Part shown: in pieces, positions 1-6,592 of the stretch | Numbering within the stretch: position 1 is the stretch's first letter | Layout: each line of letters begins with the position of its first letter | Source of the DNA: JAHEJX01 sp041605955 | GTDB taxonomy: Bacteria > Actinomycetota > Acidimicrobiia > Spongiisociales > UBA5794 | Assembly (NCBI GenBank): GCA_041605955.1 | Contig: JBFIXI010000081.1 | Coordinates: 1 to 15,800 of the forward strand | Length of the DNA: 15,800 bases | Direction: 5' to 3' | Notes under the pieces: model-generated | What the model was told of the DNA's origin: nothing | Seen by the model: the letters and a program-made list of their open reading frames with translations, nothing else | The model's database searches: none | Made by a program: the position numbers and the translations under genes

Positions 1-1241
1 AGATCTTGGCCGACGGCGGCCGCGTTGACGCGGGCCAGCCCGATGAGCTGATCAGAGGCCGCCCCCGTACCGTACGAGGCCTCGTTGGTGGCGATCACCA
101 ACAGCTGCGAACCGATCTGGGCCTCCGAACGCACCAGCCGGGAAAACGCTCCCTCGAACGAGATAACGGTGCCGATGGCGCCTCGCGGCGTCTCGAATAT
201 GACGGGCCCTTCGCCGCGGATCATGTCGCGCGGGACCCGCTCGAGTTGAGGGATGAAGTCGAGGACGCCGCGCAGCGGCACGTATTCGCCGAAGGGCACC
301 GGATGGCGCTTCTGATACTCGCCGACCTTGTTGCCGTTCGGGGCGTAGACGATGTTCACGTTGTAGAAGTGATCCTCCCCTGCAGAGCGGGTGCCCGACA
401 CAATGAAATAGGCTCCCAGTCGCACCGCTTCGGCAGACAGCGCCGCCTCGACTTCCGGGTTACCGACCGGCTCGAAAGGCGAGCCCAGCGAATTCTCCGC
501 CCACACCGCCAAGTCGACACTGCCATCGGGGATCGTTTGGGTCAGCTCGAGATGCGACGAGTAGATGAGCATCCGCTCGTTTTGACAATGCGTACCAGGG
601 CACGGGGAACCCCCTTGGACGATGGCGACCTGCAAGGGATCGCCGTCGGCCGACGGGGCGAACAAGATGCCGCCTGTCGTCAGGATCACCACGATCACCA
701 GCGGATCGACGAACAGCCGCCACGAGCCGGGATCTTCCACCACTAGGACGAGCCCCGCCGATACCGCAGCGGCGAGGACACCCCAGCCGCTCGGCCCGAT
801 CCATTGCACCGATCCGATCACTCCCGGAACACCGCCGGCGGCGGTGCCCAACGCCCCCCAGGGGAAACCGCCAAACGGGAAGGTGGACCGGATGAACTCA
901 AAGAGCGCCCAGCCGCCGACCGTCACGAGAAACCAGCGCCCCGGAGGCCACATCCGAAACGCCCACACTACGAGCGCATATATCGCTGTCGTCGCCGCCA
1001 GCCAAATAGTCAGCGGAATCCAGGCGACTGCCCCGAGGATGAAGACAAACGACAACAGCGCTCCGAAGAAGACCGCGCCGTATACGAACCCGGCCGCTAG
1101 AGCCGCCGTCGCCGATTCGAGCCGCCGCAGGCCCCAGAACAGCGGGGCCGGCGCCACGAACGCCAGCACCCCGAAGTTGAGCGGGGGGAACGCCGCCCAC
1201 GTCAAGAGCGCAGCGAGCAGAGCGGCTGCGAAGGGAACCAT
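1..1241 (-). CDS. lnt: Apolipoprotein N-acyltransferase (Lnt), 3' end cut by window edge; catalytic Cys replaced by Ser
   Basis: Lnt transfers an acyl chain to the N-terminal cysteine of lipoproteins in the membrane. Translating the minus strand from the ATG at 1241 gives 413 residues without a stop. Residues 1-195 are a string of hydrophobic segments. From about residue 203 a nitrilase-type (CN hydrolase) domain begins with QVAIVQGG. Visible family positions are Glu249 (in WAENS), Lys311 (in KRHPVPFGEYVPLR) and Glu319, matching E. coli Glu267, Lys335 and Glu343. The nucleophile motif, ICYE in E. coli (Cys387), reads VISFEG here, so residue 361 is Ser. A TAACCT box lies 10 nt before the ATG. 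The C-terminus is outside the window, so a fused partner domain such as the mannosyltransferase of mycobacterial Ppm1 cannot be excluded. The family is certain; classical activity is doubtful because of the Ser. Confidence 0.93.
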   Translation of the reverse strand, partial: MVPFAAALLAALLTWAAFPPLNFGVLAFVAPAPLFWGLRRLESATAALAAGFVYGAVFFGALLSFVFILGAVAWIPLTIWLAATTAIYALVVWAFRMWPPGRWFLVTVGGWALFEFIRSTFPFGGFPWGALGTAAGGVPGVIGSVQWIGPSGWGVLAAAVSAGLVLVVEDPGSWRLFVDPLVIVVILTTGGILFAPSADGDPLQVAIVQGGSPCPGTHCQNERMLIYSSHLELTQTIPDGSVDLAVWAENSLGSPFEPVGNPEVEAALSAEAVRLGAYFIVSGTRSAGEDHFYNVNIVYAPNGNKVGEYQKRHPVPFGEYVPLRGVLDFIPQLERVPRDMIRGEGPVIFETPRGAIGTVISFEGAFSRLVRSEAQIGSQLLVIATNEASYGTGAASDQLIGLARVNAAAVGQD

Positions 1242-1251
1242 CGAATCGGGC

Positions 1252-1271
1252 AGGTTAGCTACCCTCGCAAG
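1252..1271. promoter_or_regulatory. Overlapping divergent -10 elements between lnt and the amidohydrolase gene
   Basis: On the plus strand TACCCT (1260-1265) lies 6 nt before the ATG at 1272. On the minus strand TAACCT (1257-1252) lies 10 nt before the lnt ATG at 1241. Both sit on the central TAGCTA palindrome, so the two promoters occupy nearly the same DNA. No clear -35 box is visible. The positions are read directly; promoter function is inferred from the actinobacterial TANNNT consensus. Confidence 0.55.
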
Positions 1272-2852
1272 ATGACCGACTTCCTCCTGCTGAGCGCCCG
1301 TGCAGTACGGCTCCCCGACCGGGTCGCCGGAGATGCGGTAATGGTCGGTGCCGACTCGGTGGCCGCCATCGGAAAACGCGCCGAGCTGCGCGAGCAATTG
1401 CCCGACGGCGCCACCTGTCGCGAAGAGCACTTCGACGGCTACATCGTCCCCGGTTTGCATGACTCCCATATCCATCCAGTGGCGTACACCGCACTGCTGA
1501 CCGGCGCCCCGTTGCATCAGGCAGCCAACCTGACGGACATCCAGCAGATGCTGCGGGAGGCGGCGCAGCGGCGACCCGGATTGGTGACTGGATCGAATCT
1601 GGACGAGCAGAAGCTGGCGGAGCGGCGCCTGCCTACAGCCAGCGAGCTCGATGCCGTGATTCCCGACCGGCCCGTGATCGTGCATCGCTACGACGGACAT
1701 CTGGCCATCGTCAACACGGCGGCTTTGCGAACGGCCGGCATCACGGCACGAACGTCGAATCCTCCCGGCGGAGTCATCGATCGAGACGATACGGGCGAGC
1801 CAACCGGCGTGCTCCGCGAGACCGCCATCGACCTGGTGGCGACGGCACCGGGAATCGAGAGCCCGGTCTCGCCCGACGACGTTGCGACCGCCATGCGCCG
1901 CCTCGCCGGGTTGGGCATCACGTCTATCGGAGCGATGCTCCGCACCGGAGCCGGACCGTGGGCCCACCTGGGAGACGAGGTCGAAATCGTCACCCAGGCG
2001 GCGCCGGGTATCCCCATCCGGCTGCACGGGTTCGTTGCTGCTGAGACCTTTGGGCAGCTTGACACCGCAGCCGAGCGGCTGGAAAACGCGGGGGAGACGA
2101 TGGACTGGGCCGGCGTGAAACGTTTCGGAGACGGCAGCTTCGGTTCACACACTGCGGCCATGTTCGAAGCGTTCACCGACCTCCCCGGACAAACCGGAGT
2201 ACTCCGGCTCAACGATCACGACGTCGCCATGGCCCATGCCGCGGTCGCTGCGGGCCGAGCGGTGGCGATTCACGCCATCGGTGATGCTGCCGCAGCGCGC
2301 GTGCTCGACGTGTTCGACCATCTCGTTCGAGAAGGGGTCGAGCCGTACCGGCTCCGTATGGAACACGCCTCGGTGCTGGCTAACGCTGACATCGACCGAA
2401 TGGGCAAGCTCGGGGTGGTGGCATCGGTGCAGCCGGCATTCCTTGGATCCGAAGCCGGCTGGATCGAACAACGATTGGGCCGAGACCGACTCTTGCGTAC
2501 CTACGCGTTCGCCAGTCTGATCGAAGCGGGCGCGCTGGTGGTGGGAGGGTCGGATTCCCCCGTTGAGTCGCCCGATCCGTGGGAGGCGATGGCACTATGC
2601 CAAGACCGTGCTGGAGTTGTTCCCGCAGAGAAGCTGTCGCCACAGCAAGCCCTGGATCTCTACACGACCGCGGCCGCTCGCGCCCTCGGCGAGCCTGAGC
2701 CCCTGGCAAACGGGAGCCCCGCCGACCTCATAGTCGTCGATCGCGACCCCGTGACATGCTCGCCCGACGAGCTGCGGCAAACCGAGGTGTTGGCGACATT
2801 CGTGGGCGGCCAGCGGGTTCAAGCAGCATCTGGCCGATGGTGGATCGACTAG
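1272..2852 (+). CDS. Amidohydrolase family protein (YtcJ-like, Amidohydro_3)
   Basis: This is a 526-residue, probably cytoplasmic, metal-dependent hydrolase; the substrate is unknown. The N-terminal beta-sandwich part (1-60) leads into the metal motif HDSHIHP (His63, His66, His68). Further family landmarks are GVKRFGDGSFGSH (Lys283 is the candidate bridging, carbamylated Lys), AIHAIGD (His334), RMEHAS (His365) and GGSDSP (Asp428). The C-terminus closes with the usual ADLIVVDRDP strand. The set and order fit YtcJ-type enzymes, which are usually close to 530 residues. The ATG at 1272 was chosen because a TACCCT -10 box ends 6 nt before it and no Shine-Dalgarno sequence is present, which fits a leaderless mRNA. 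The stop TAG shares bases with the stop of the convergent small gene (forward CTAG, 2849-2852). Family sure, specificity open. Confidence 0.93.
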   Translation: MTDFLLLSARAVRLPDRVAGDAVMVGADSVAAIGKRAELREQLPDGATCREEHFDGYIVPGLHDSHIHPVAYTALLTGAPLHQAANLTDIQQMLREAAQRRPGLVTGSNLDEQKLAERRLPTASELDAVIPDRPVIVHRYDGHLAIVNTAALRTAGITARTSNPPGGVIDRDDTGEPTGVLRETAIDLVATAPGIESPVSPDDVATAMRRLAGLGITSIGAMLRTGAGPWAHLGDEVEIVTQAAPGIPIRLHGFVAAETFGQLDTAAERLENAGETMDWAGVKRFGDGSFGSHTAAMFEAFTDLPGQTGVLRLNDHDVAMAHAAVAAGRAVAIHAIGDAAAARVLDVFDHLVREGVEPYRLRMEHASVLANADIDRMGKLGVVASVQPAFLGSEAGWIEQRLGRDRLLRTYAFASLIEAGALVVGGSDSPVESPDPWEAMALCQDRAGVVPAEKLSPQQALDLYTTAAARALGEPEPLANGSPADLIVVDRDPVTCSPDELRQTEVLATFVGGQRVQAASGRWWID

Positions 2853-3046
2853 CCGGCAGCAGGCGGCACGCCCGATCCGCACGGAACGCATAGATATCCG
2901 TAAGCCTGAAAGCGCATGTCGTCTACCTCGGAGCGGCCACACAGCGTGCAACGAGCCGCGAGGAAATCGTCGGCAATGCGCGTTGCTGGCCCATCCCCTC
3001 CTAGGAGATCACTCACCAGGACGGCGGCGTTGCTTCCGTTCTTCAC
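2849..3046 (-). CDS. Small zinc-ribbon-like protein (65 aa), hypothetical
   Basis: I do not recognise a named family. The frame holds two CxxC pairs, CTLC (Cys33, Cys36) and CVPC (Cys53, Cys56), separated by 16 residues, which is typical of a treble-clef or zinc-ribbon metal site. Residues 1-30 look helical (NAAVLVSDLLGGDGPATRIADDFLA). The GTG at 3046 was chosen because a TAGTGT box (3060-3055) ends 8 nt upstream; a second in-frame GTG at 3058 is possible. It lies 55 bp downstream of selW on the same strand and could be co-transcribed with it, or use its own promoter. Its TAG overlaps the stop of the convergent amidohydrolase gene. The product could bind a metal or nucleic acid, but no function can be given. 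Confidence 0.55.
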   Translation of the reverse strand: MKNGSNAAVLVSDLLGGDGPATRIADDFLAARCTLCGRSEVDDMRFQAYGYLCVPCGSGVPPAAG

Positions 3047-3062
3047 GAGCGGTGACACTAGC

Positions 3063-3083
3063 CCGGGCCTGTGACAGGTCCGG
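3063..3083. promoter_or_regulatory. Dyad in the spacer of the small zinc-ribbon gene's promoter
   Basis: Forward CCGG-G-CCTG-TGA-CAGG-T-CCGG forms a near-perfect inverted repeat. It covers the region between the putative -35 and the TAGTGT -10 (3060-3055) of the minus-strand small gene, about 20 nt downstream of the selW stop. It could be an operator or a short hairpin ending selW mRNA. There is no T-run, so terminator function is weakly supported. Confidence 0.3.
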
Positions 3084-3101
3084 TATTGCCGTCCGGGGCC
3101 C

Positions 3102-3338
3102 TCAGCCGAGCAGCTCGCGGAGCGGCTCGGCAACGTCCTCGTATTCGGCGTGCTCGCCCGTGACTTTCTTGCTGTAGAGCAACTCCTCGTCGGCCATGAC
3201 TTCGAAGGCGCCACCCCGCCCCGGGATCAGCGTGATTTCGTCGATCTTGTGTTCAAACTCTGCGAGCAACCCGGAGACCATGCCAACTGCACGGTCGGTA
3301 TAGCCTCAAGCTGCGCAGTACTCGATGCTCAGTTTCAT
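3102..3338 (-). CDS. selW: SelW-type selenoprotein (Rdx family) with in-frame UGA as selenocysteine
   Basis: This is a 78-residue thioredoxin-fold redox protein if the TGA at 3308-3306 (codon 11) is read as selenocysteine. The start reads MKLSIEYCAA-U-GY, a CxxU motif in the same place as YCGAUGY of animal SelW. The downstream part continues in the same frame with the family's conserved block GGAFEVMADEELLYSKK, then EDVAEPLRELLG and a true TGA stop at 3104-3102. A hairpin suited to a bacterial SECIS lies right after the UGA. The ATG at 3338 follows a TACGCT box (3351-3346) by 7 nt, so the mRNA is probably leaderless. The gene diverges from ilvD. No selA, selB, selC or selD is in the window, so decoding capacity is inferred. 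The physiological partner of bacterial SelW proteins is unclear. Without recoding the gene would be a 10-codon stub. Confidence 0.88.
3276..3296 (-). promoter_or_regulatory. Candidate bacterial SECIS element of selW
   Basis: On the mRNA strand GACCGTGC (3296-3289) pairs with GCATGGTC (3283-3276) over 8 bp with one G-U pair, around the 5-nt loop AGTTG (3288-3284). The stem starts 9 nt after the UGA, and the loop G is the 19th nt after it. Known bacterial SECIS elements have a small apical loop with an early conserved G, about 16-37 nt after the UGA. The structure is read by eye, not folded by software. Confidence 0.75.
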
Positions 3339-3345
3339 GGCGGCA

Positions 3346-3351
3346 AGCGTA
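3346..3351 (-). promoter_or_regulatory. -10 element of selW
   Basis: TACGCT (TANNNT) ends 7 nt before the ATG at 3338, which would put transcription start on or next to the A of the start codon. No -35 box is evident. It is divergent from, and 30 bp away from, the ilvD -10 box. Confidence 0.5.
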
Positions 3352-3381
3352 GCCCGGCGACTCACGACGACTGCCGACTCC

Positions 3382-3387
3382 TATGAT
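3382..3387 (+). promoter_or_regulatory. -10 element of ilvD
   Basis: TATGAT matches the sigma-70 -10 consensus in five of six bases and ends 6 nt before the ATG at 3394. This fits a leaderless transcript and sets the ilvD start there rather than at an upstream in-frame ATG (3325 or 3337). Confidence 0.65.
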
Positions 3388-3393
3388 CCGGCC

Positions 3394-5076
3394 ATGGTCG
3401 AGCTCAACAAGTTCTCCAAGCGGATCACGCAGACCGCGGTCCAGGGCGCCTCCCAGGCGATGTTGTACGGCACCGGCCTTACCCAGGACGACATGGACAA
3501 GGCCCAGGTCGGCATCGCCTCGATGTGGTACGAGGGAAACACGTGCAACATGCACCTCGACCAGCTCGCCTCCCTCGTCAAGGACGGAGTGGTGGCGGCC
3601 GGTCTTGTCGGAATGCGATTCAATACCATCGGCGTCTCGGACGGAATGTCGATGGGCACGCCCGGGATGCGTTATTCGCTGCAGAGCCGGGACCTCATCG
3701 CCGACTCGATCGAGACGGTGATGGGAGCTCAGTGGTACGACGCCAACGTCTCGATCCCGGGCTGCGACAAGAACATGCCGGGCTCGATCATGGCCATGGC
3801 TCGGGTGAACCGGCCAGCGCTGATGATCTACGGTGGCACGATTCAACCCGGCGTCAACGCGACGGGCGAGCCGATCGACATCGTGTCGGCGTTCCAGTCG
3901 TACGGCGAGTTCATAGCCGAGCGAATCGACGACGACGAGCGGCGCGACATCGTGCTCCACGCCTGCCCCGGCCCCGGCGCCTGTGGCGGGATGTACACGG
4001 CCAACACGATGGCGGCGGCGATCGAAGCCTTGGGCATGAGCCTTCCCTACAGCTCGTCGAGCCCGGCACTCTCGGCCGAGAAGCGAGACGAGTGCCTACG
4101 GGCGGGCGCCGCCATCCGCAAGTTGCTGGAACTGAATATCAAGCCGAAAGACATCATCAGTCGCAGCTCTCTAGAGAACGCCATGGTGCTCACGATGGCT
4201 CTCGGCGGATCGACGAATGCGGTGCTGCACCTCATCGCCATCGCCCGTTCGGCCGGAATCTCGCTGACCATCGATGACTTCCAGGAAGTGAGCGACCGAA
4301 CGCCGTTTCTCGCCGACCTGAAGCCGAGTGGTCAATACGTCATGGAGGACCTCCACAAGGTGGGAGGCACGCCTGGCGTCCTCAAGATGCTGCACCGACA
4401 CCGCGCGCTGCACGGCGACTGCCTCACCGTGACGGGCCGGACCATGGCCGAGAACCTGGCAGACCTTCCCGGCCTGGCCGATGGGCAGCGAGTCGTCCAC
4501 GCCTGGACGGAGCCCATCAAGGAGACCGGACATATCACCGTCATGCGGGGCAACCTGGCTCCCGAGGGAGCCGTCGCCAAGATCACGGGAAAGGAAGGGC
4601 TGCGATTCACGGGCCGAGCCAAGGTCTATGACGGTGAGGAGGAGATGATCGAGAGCTTCGCCCGTCGCGAGATCGGGCCCGGAGATGTGATCGTCATCCG
4701 CTACGTGGGGCCCAAAGGCGGGCCCGGCATGCCGGAGATGCTGACTCCGACCTCGGCGATCATGGGGGCCGGACTCGGCAACGACGTGGCACTCCTGACC
4801 GATGGGCGATTCTCCGGTGGCTCGCACGGCTTCATCGTCGGACACCTCACCCCGGAAGCGCAGGTGGGTGGCCCCATTGCTTTGATCGAGGATGGTGACA
4901 CGATCGCAATCGACGCTGTGGCCCGCACGATCACGCTCGAGGTCCCGGAAGAAGAGCTGGCACGCCGGGCGCAGACGTGGGAAGCGCCGCCCCTGAAGGC
5001 CACGAATGGCACGCTGTTTCGTTACTGCCTGACCGTGAAGTCGGCCTCCGCCGGGTGCGTCACAGACGAGGTGTAG
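3394..5076 (+). CDS. ilvD: Dihydroxy-acid dehydratase
   Basis: IlvD dehydrates 2,3-dihydroxy-3-methylbutanoate and -pentanoate to the 2-oxo acids in valine, isoleucine and leucine synthesis, in the cytoplasm. The 560 residues match the family's usual length. Visible landmarks are GNTCN (Cys51), GCDKNMPGS (Cys124, with Lys126 the candidate carbamylated Lys), CPGPGACGGMYTANTM (Cys197), SDGMSMGTPGM near residue 82, and the C-terminal GRFSGGSHGFIVGH signature. Cys51, Cys124 and Cys197 are the expected iron-sulfur cluster ligands. The start MVELNKFSKRITQ fits homologues. It is chosen over the in-frame ATG at 3325 because TATGAT ends 6 nt before it and the upstream codons overlap the divergent selW promoter and coding start. 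The gene converges on the VOC gene with a 6-bp gap and no visible terminator. No other ilv or leu gene is nearby. Confidence 0.97.
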   Translation: MVELNKFSKRITQTAVQGASQAMLYGTGLTQDDMDKAQVGIASMWYEGNTCNMHLDQLASLVKDGVVAAGLVGMRFNTIGVSDGMSMGTPGMRYSLQSRDLIADSIETVMGAQWYDANVSIPGCDKNMPGSIMAMARVNRPALMIYGGTIQPGVNATGEPIDIVSAFQSYGEFIAERIDDDERRDIVLHACPGPGACGGMYTANTMAAAIEALGMSLPYSSSSPALSAEKRDECLRAGAAIRKLLELNIKPKDIISRSSLENAMVLTMALGGSTNAVLHLIAIARSAGISLTIDDFQEVSDRTPFLADLKPSGQYVMEDLHKVGGTPGVLKMLHRHRALHGDCLTVTGRTMAENLADLPGLADGQRVVHAWTEPIKETGHITVMRGNLAPEGAVAKITGKEGLRFTGRAKVYDGEEEMIESFARREIGPGDVIVIRYVGPKGGPGMPEMLTPTSAIMGAGLGNDVALLTDGRFSGGSHGFIVGHLTPEAQVGGPIALIEDGDTIAIDAVARTITLEVPEEELARRAQTWEAPPLKATNGTLFRYCLTVKSASAGCVTDEV

Positions 5077-5082
5077 CCGGCC

Positions 5083-5430
5083 TCACGCCTCTCTACTGAG
5101 ACCGACGATGTTGCCGTCGAGGTCGTAGACAGAGGCGAGCGTCTCGCCAAAGTCCGTGTCTGTCGGCGCATATCGCACGGCTGCTCCCATCTCCAGCAGC
5201 CGACCGAACGTGGCAGCGAGATCGGCTACGCGGAACCACAGCGTGGTATTGCTCCCGTCGGCCACCGGTTCCTCCACCTGGTCGAAGCCGAGATACAGGT
5301 TGTCGAGCTGAAAACCTATGTGGGCGTCCGACTGGTGCATGGGATCGCCCAGCCCGAGTCCGGCCCGATAGAACTCAGCGAGCTCTCTCATCCGAGTCGT
5401 GAAGATGATCACAGTGTCGGGTGTTGCCAC
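5083..5430 (-). CDS. VOC (glyoxalase/bleomycin-resistance) fold protein
   Basis: This is a 115-residue single-domain protein. It starts with ATPDTVIIFTTRMRELAEFYRAGLGL, the beta-strand and helix opening of the vicinal oxygen chelate fold, and has a second beta-alpha-beta half (TTLWFRVADLAATFGRLLEMGA, then DFGETLASVYDLDGNIVGL). The closing DLDGNIVGL strand is characteristic. Metal residues typical of glyoxalase I are not clearly all present, so it may be a binding protein or dioxygenase-like enzyme of unknown substrate. The start was set to the GTG at 5430: CATAAT (5442-5437) ends 6 nt before it, as for neighbouring leaderless genes. An adjacent GTG (5433) or a start further upstream (5487) is possible. 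It converges on ilvD. Confidence 0.85.
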   Translation of the reverse strand: MATPDTVIIFTTRMRELAEFYRAGLGLGDPMHQSDAHIGFQLDNLYLGFDQVEEPVADGSNTTLWFRVADLAATFGRLLEMGAAVRYAPTDTDFGETLASVYDLDGNIVGLSREA

Positions 5431-5436
5431 CACGGC

Positions 5437-5442
5437 ATTATG
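5437..5442 (-). promoter_or_regulatory. -10 element of the VOC gene
   Basis: CATAAT differs from TATAAT in the first base and ends 6 nt before the GTG at 5430, the same geometry as the other leaderless genes here. It favours 5430 over the upstream start at 5487. Confidence 0.5.
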
Positions 5443-5536
5443 GCGGCCGATCCGCCAGCGATTTCCCCCGGTGCGGCGCGGGCTCACATCAGGGTCTGAT
5501 CACGCCTGGTAACCATGCGTAACGGCAAGGCTCGAT

Positions 5537-5564
5537 TACCATCCGGCCGTTCCCCACCCTGGAG
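5537..5564 (+). promoter_or_regulatory. -10 element and ribosome binding site of the LCP gene
   Basis: TACCAT (5537-5542) is a TANNNT -10 box about 32 nt before the ATG. GGAG (5561-5564) lies 10 nt before the ATG at 5575. Unlike most genes in the window, this one appears to have a short leader with a Shine-Dalgarno sequence. Confidence 0.45.
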
Positions 5565-5574
5565 TCACTCACCC

Positions 5575-6561
5575 ATGACGGCCCCTCCCACGCCGCCGCC
5601 GCGCCGCCTCCGGCGCGTTCGCCAGATCATCCTCGGGGCATTGATACTCGGCGTAGCGGCGGTCTTCACCGCCATCGGGCTGTTGCTGTGGACGGACTCG
5701 AAGATCGATCGGATCCCGGCCGACGAGCTGGAGGCGCTCGTCGAGGTGGACGGGCCCCGCAACATTCTCGTGGTTGGATCAGATAGCCGCGAAGGGCTGC
5801 CCGACGACTTCGAAGGCAACTTTGGCAGATTTGGCGGGGCGCGCACCGACCTGATCATGCTGGTTCACTTCATCCCAGGCGAGCGGGCCCAGATCCTCAG
5901 CCTGCCGCGCGATCTGAAGGTGGAGATTCCGGGTGAAGGCATCAACAAGATCAACGCGGCGTACGCTTTCGGGGGACCCGATCTCCTCGTCGAGACAGTC
6001 ATCAAGAATCTCGAGGTCGACGTGAACCACTATGTGGAGATCGACTTCGCCGGATTTGCCACGCTGATTGATGCGCTCGGTGGTATCGAGCTCGAGTTCG
6101 ACCGCCCGGCGCGGGACAAGAAGTCGGGATTGTCGGTCGACGCCGGCACTCAGCTCCTCGATGGCGCCAAGGCGCTCGCATTCGCCCGTTCCCGACAGTA
6201 TGAGGAGCTACGCGAAGGGGAGTGGAAGCGGGTCGGAGGCAACGACATTGCGCGCACCCGCCGCCAGCAGCAGGTGATGTTGGCCATATTCGACCAAGCG
6301 ACGTCGCGCAAGAATGCGCTCGACCTTCCTCGGTTTGCCGCCACCGTCGCCGAGGAGATCACCGCAGACGATTCGCTGTCGATCCGAGTTCTGGTCGAGC
6401 TGGGCCGCGCCGCGCTGAGCCTCGACTCCGGTGACCTGGAAGCCGTCACCCTCCCCGTTCGCATCGTCGAGGAGGACCGATCCTATGTGATCCCCATCGA
6501 GCCGGACGCCAATGCCACCCTCCGGGCCTTCCGGGCCGGGCTCCCCTTCCCCACCAGTTAG
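5575..6561 (+). CDS. LytR-CpsA-Psr (LCP) family cell-wall glycopolymer ligase
   Basis: LCP proteins move lipid-linked glycopolymers (arabinogalactan, teichoic acid or capsule) onto peptidoglycan at the outer face of the membrane. The 328-residue protein has a basic cytoplasmic start (PPRRLRRVRQ), one membrane segment at about 17-39, and an LCP domain from about residue 62. Characteristic residues are Asp70 and Arg72 (GSDSR), Arg90 and Asp92 (ARTDLIML), SLPRDL (Arg112, Asp113), NKINAAYAFGG, AFARSR (Arg205, Arg207) and the closing DIARTRRQQQ. These are the polyprenyl-phosphate-binding arginines and aspartates of the family. The ATG at 5575 is preferred over 5515 because it has GGAG at good distance and starts just before the basic and membrane segments. 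A C-terminal LytR_C domain is absent. It converges on the transporter gene. Confidence 0.95.
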   Translation: MTAPPTPPPRRLRRVRQIILGALILGVAAVFTAIGLLLWTDSKIDRIPADELEALVEVDGPRNILVVGSDSREGLPDDFEGNFGRFGGARTDLIMLVHFIPGERAQILSLPRDLKVEIPGEGINKINAAYAFGGPDLLVETVIKNLEVDVNHYVEIDFAGFATLIDALGGIELEFDRPARDKKSGLSVDAGTQLLDGAKALAFARSRQYEELREGEWKRVGGNDIARTRRQQQVMLAIFDQATSRKNALDLPRFAATVAEEITADDSLSIRVLVELGRAALSLDSGDLEAVTLPVRIVEEDRSYVIPIEPDANATLRAFRAGLPFPTS

Positions 6562-6592
6562 CTCGCCCAGCATCCGTTGGCGGGCGCCGCTG

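Noticed and set aside
460..1275. Long plus-strand open frames opposite lnt, and similar long antisense frames opposite ilvD and the beta-helix gene.
   Set aside because: They are by-products of high GC on the strand opposite well-supported genes. Their translations are low-complexity Arg/Ala/Pro/Gly-rich with no recognisable domain.
3306..3308. The in-frame TGA in the SelW-like frame as a nonsense mutation, sequencing error or Trp codon.
   Set aside because: It falls exactly at the Sec position of CxxU, is followed by intact family sequence and a SECIS-like hairpin, and TGA is used as stop by this and other genes in the window. Decay is not excluded without the Sec machinery genes.
3325..3393. 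A longer ilvD starting at the in-frame ATG at 3325.
   Set aside because: The extension includes the TATGAT -10 box and overlaps the start of divergent selW. The start at 3394 matches the usual N-terminus and the leaderless spacing.
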